A stretch of DNA of 64,000 bases from Certhia americana. Its lineage: Eukaryota; Chordata; Aves; Passeriformes; Certhiidae. Shown piece by piece: positions 61,601-64,000 of the stretch. Under the pieces are notes generated by a model. The model was not told the origin of the DNA and ran no database searches. It was given only the letters and a program-made list of their open reading frames with translations. Positions within the stretch are counted from its first letter, which is position 1, and every line of letters begins with the position of its first letter. Position numbers and translations under genes: made by a program. The stretch lies in the NCBI GenBank assembly GCA_018697195.1, contig CM031864.1, positions 12,706,809-12,770,808 on the forward strand. The letters are read 5' to 3'.

Positions 61601-64000
61601 TTCAAAATTAGTGTATATTTTTTGTTTCAGTGGATTGGGACATAATCAGTAAAGTTCTGCGTTGAAAACTCTGTGGTTTAGAAGAAGGGGATTTGCTCCT
61701 CAGGGTTTGACATAGGCAATAGTGACAAAGTGTAAGTGTTCTGCAAATACTGAAAAAATCCGTGGACTTCCTTCCATTAATGGAAATCCTCAAAACTGCT
61801 TGTAAGGAAATCCAAAGGAAGAGGCAGAGGCTTGGGAGGGACTGCAAGGTTCCCATAGGGAAGTGGAGTCTGAAGGCTTAGCTGCAGAAGACAAGAATTT
61901 CCAATATTTGTCTATTCTGCTTTCCATGTCAATCTCTTGGTGACTGAGTTTTATCCAGTTTCCTGAAGTGAAGGATAGAACCTGGATTTGGAGCCTGTGA
62001 GGTGAAGTACATCAAAATCTCTTTTTTGTCTTTTTCCTTAACTGCTGTGGACTGGCTGTGCTTGGGTACTAACAGGAATGCGACTAAGCAGGACAGCCTT
62101 TGAGCCTATTGGTTGTTCTTGTGTAGGTTCAATTGGAAGGAAAATTAAATTAGTGCTGGTTATGTTTGGAGAGTGGTGTGAAGGCTTGGAGCAATTGTTT
62201 TATTTATTGCCCTGAGCTTTGTCCCTACGGGAGACAGTAATTCTCTGATGCTGTCTGCTAGGTGCAGAATTGAAGAAGTCAACAATTTCAAAATGTTTTA
62301 AAAAAATTTCCATCAGACTTTCTGGATCTTGCAAAGTGAACTTGGTTTTAATGAAGCTCAAATTTGGACAAGAAGTATGTAGAAAATTAGTGTATTGTGA
62401 CAAGTCCTTCCTTGACAAAAATTTGATTTCTCTCTATGTATTTTTTGGGACACTGAATTCTCAGGTCCTTTCTTAAACTTTAAACTTTCTTAAACCTTTG
62501 TTAGTATGAATCAGAGTAACTTTATATCTTTCAAGCAAGTACCCTTGGTTTAAAAAATTGCTTTTACAGTTATGCTTTTATAGTACCTTTTCTAAAGAAA
62601 GTTTGAATTGTCATAGTGACATCATGTGGTAATTTTATTTTTGCAAACCAGGGAGACATACTACAGCTGTCTTCATATAAACAGTGTATAAATCAGCAGA
62701 GTGCTACTTGGATTCTTACATTTCTAAATATGTTAGAAAATGTCATGAGTTACGTTTATTATTTACCAGCTGGGGATTAATTTTTTGAGTCATGCTGCTG
62801 AATCTGCATGAATATTAACTTCAGTTTTGGAGATCAAAGGTGATTAGATATGATGCAATAGTGTTGCTTCTTCCCCACTTGTGTACTGCTGCCTTCAGAG
62901 AGCAGAATTCCTTTGTCATACCAACCTGGTGGATCTGCAGGGAAAGGAAAAAGGGTTTGAATTGGTTCCCTGACTTTGAACCAATTATTGATCTCTAATA
63001 CTCAAATAAGAATAAATGAAGTGTTCTTTTTGTGTCCGTGGAGGTGGTCCCACTCTCAAAAGTCTGCTTGGCACTGCACCAAGTTCTGGTGGCAATTTCT
63101 GAGCTGATGAATTAAACCATTTCAGTGACATGAATTTCTCACACCCAGGGAGAAAGTACAGACTGTCTGCATGTTTTGCTTCAGTGAAATCCTTTATTAA
63201 ACAGCTGGTAGTGTATTAGTCCTTTTTATAACTTACTGTTTCAAACTGACTTTGGAACAGTATTTTAAGAATTTAAATTTAAATAAACCAAATTGACTAT
63301 GAAAATGTGATAGAAATAATAATTTATATTAACTTCATTCCATTCCACCCCTCTTCCGCTGAAGTTTAAGTATTGTTCTAGAAATGAGCAGATTATTTTA
63401 GAAAGGCTCCAGAATATAGTCTCCTCTTTGCACAGTTGCTTGCAGTTTTCTTACATGATTTTTCAGAAGATGTGAAAAGCCCCCAGTACAGGGCAATCTC
63501 TTTGAAGGAGTGAGAAACTCTCTCACTTATTACTCAAAGTAATGGTAACATGTCCTGCTGCTCTGCCACAAGTGTTTTAGCATAACAATACTCATTCTCA
63601 GGTCTGCAATGAGATTCTCTGTCTTTTTCCATTTCTATATGGAAATCTTCGCCTCTCAGAACTTCAAAAAGCTGGGACATTCTTTTATATTAGTTTTAGA
63701 GATGGAAGAAAGAAAATAGTTTTTAGTTTCTGGGTAACACTCCCAAATAATGTTAGTAATATGGTTAGGAAAATCATATTTTATAAAACAAAATTTGTAG
63801 TTAATTTGATTTTATCTTATTATTTCAAATCTAGAGACCTACAGGTGAGTTGTGTACATAAGCTCTACTTGCTTTGTGTGAGTTTAGATGGTTTTTTTTT
63901 TTTGTGTGTCTGATGTTCAGAGGAGGCAACTGAAATGTTCTGGATGAAGCTTCTCCAAGTGTCAGAATCCATAAATTATGTATTGGCTTTCCTGGTTGTC

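Larger units (their letters stand above)
51112..64000 (+). other. PTGFR: PTGFR intron 2 (5' part, continues past the window)
   Basis: Begins with the donor GTAAGA at 51112. The intron must exceed 12.9 kb, because no frame downstream encodes the conserved TM7 segment (the DPWVY-type motif) or the receptor tail. That tail would form an open frame of about 95 codons with an early Met. Contents: AT-rich unique sequence, a T run at about 51476-51492, a short (GT)n at 53977-53990, a TTA/AAT inverted repeat at 54321-54360 and a 31-bp tandem duplication at 58591-58652. Open frames in it are short and unlike known families. I see no clear CR1 3' end or complete LTR in it. Confidence 0.85.

Noticed and set aside
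1..64000. CRISPR arrays, operons, bacterial-type promoters, rRNA and tRNA genes
   Set aside because: None seen. The window is vertebrate nuclear DNA and its direct repeats are microsatellites or minisatellites.

Overview
The window looks like a stretch of bird nuclear DNA, probably a passerine or another neoavian. Four things point that way. It is AT-rich and CpG-depleted with very little coding sequence. It carries several CR1 LINE 3'-end fragments, typical of sauropsid genomes. Its long terminal repeats resemble families I associate with songbirds. Its one clear gene is a vertebrate G-protein-coupled receptor. It contains assembly gaps (runs of N) at 1710-1719 and 39125-39182.

Layout: 1-48060 is about 48 kb of intergenic DNA in which I find no convincing coding exon. 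It holds a (TCCA)n microsatellite with a gap, CR1 fragments near 1.4, 6.1, 12.6, 30.0 and 41.9 kb, a solo LTR with an intact 6-bp target duplication (21144-21636), a second LTR-like element (about 35937-36653), and a 46-nt poly(A) run next to a gap that may hide a further LTR insertion. Between about 8.4 and 9.0 kb there is motif-rich AT-rich DNA that could be regulatory. At 48060-49470 lies the only CpG island, with GC boxes and, inside it, a GC-rich 14-bp-period minisatellite of about 35 copies. At 50264-51111 is one exon containing the start codon and first 263 residues of the prostaglandin F2-alpha receptor (PTGFR, FP), ending at a splice donor in transmembrane helix 6. From 51112 to the window end is intron; the exon for helix 7 and the cytoplasmic tail is not in the window.

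Reading of the locus: the CpG island is most likely the PTGFR promoter with a non-coding first exon, followed by an intron of about 1.5 kb, the main coding exon, and an intron longer than 12.9 kb. This matches the known vertebrate PTGFR structure. I found no multigene system and no operon-like arrangement. The points most worth a second look are an 11-codon upstream ORF that begins at the first base of the coding exon, a stop codon three codons into the intron (a possible six-helix isoform), lineage-specific changes in the receptor's extracellular loops, the minisatellite beside the promoter, and the well-bounded solo LTR.
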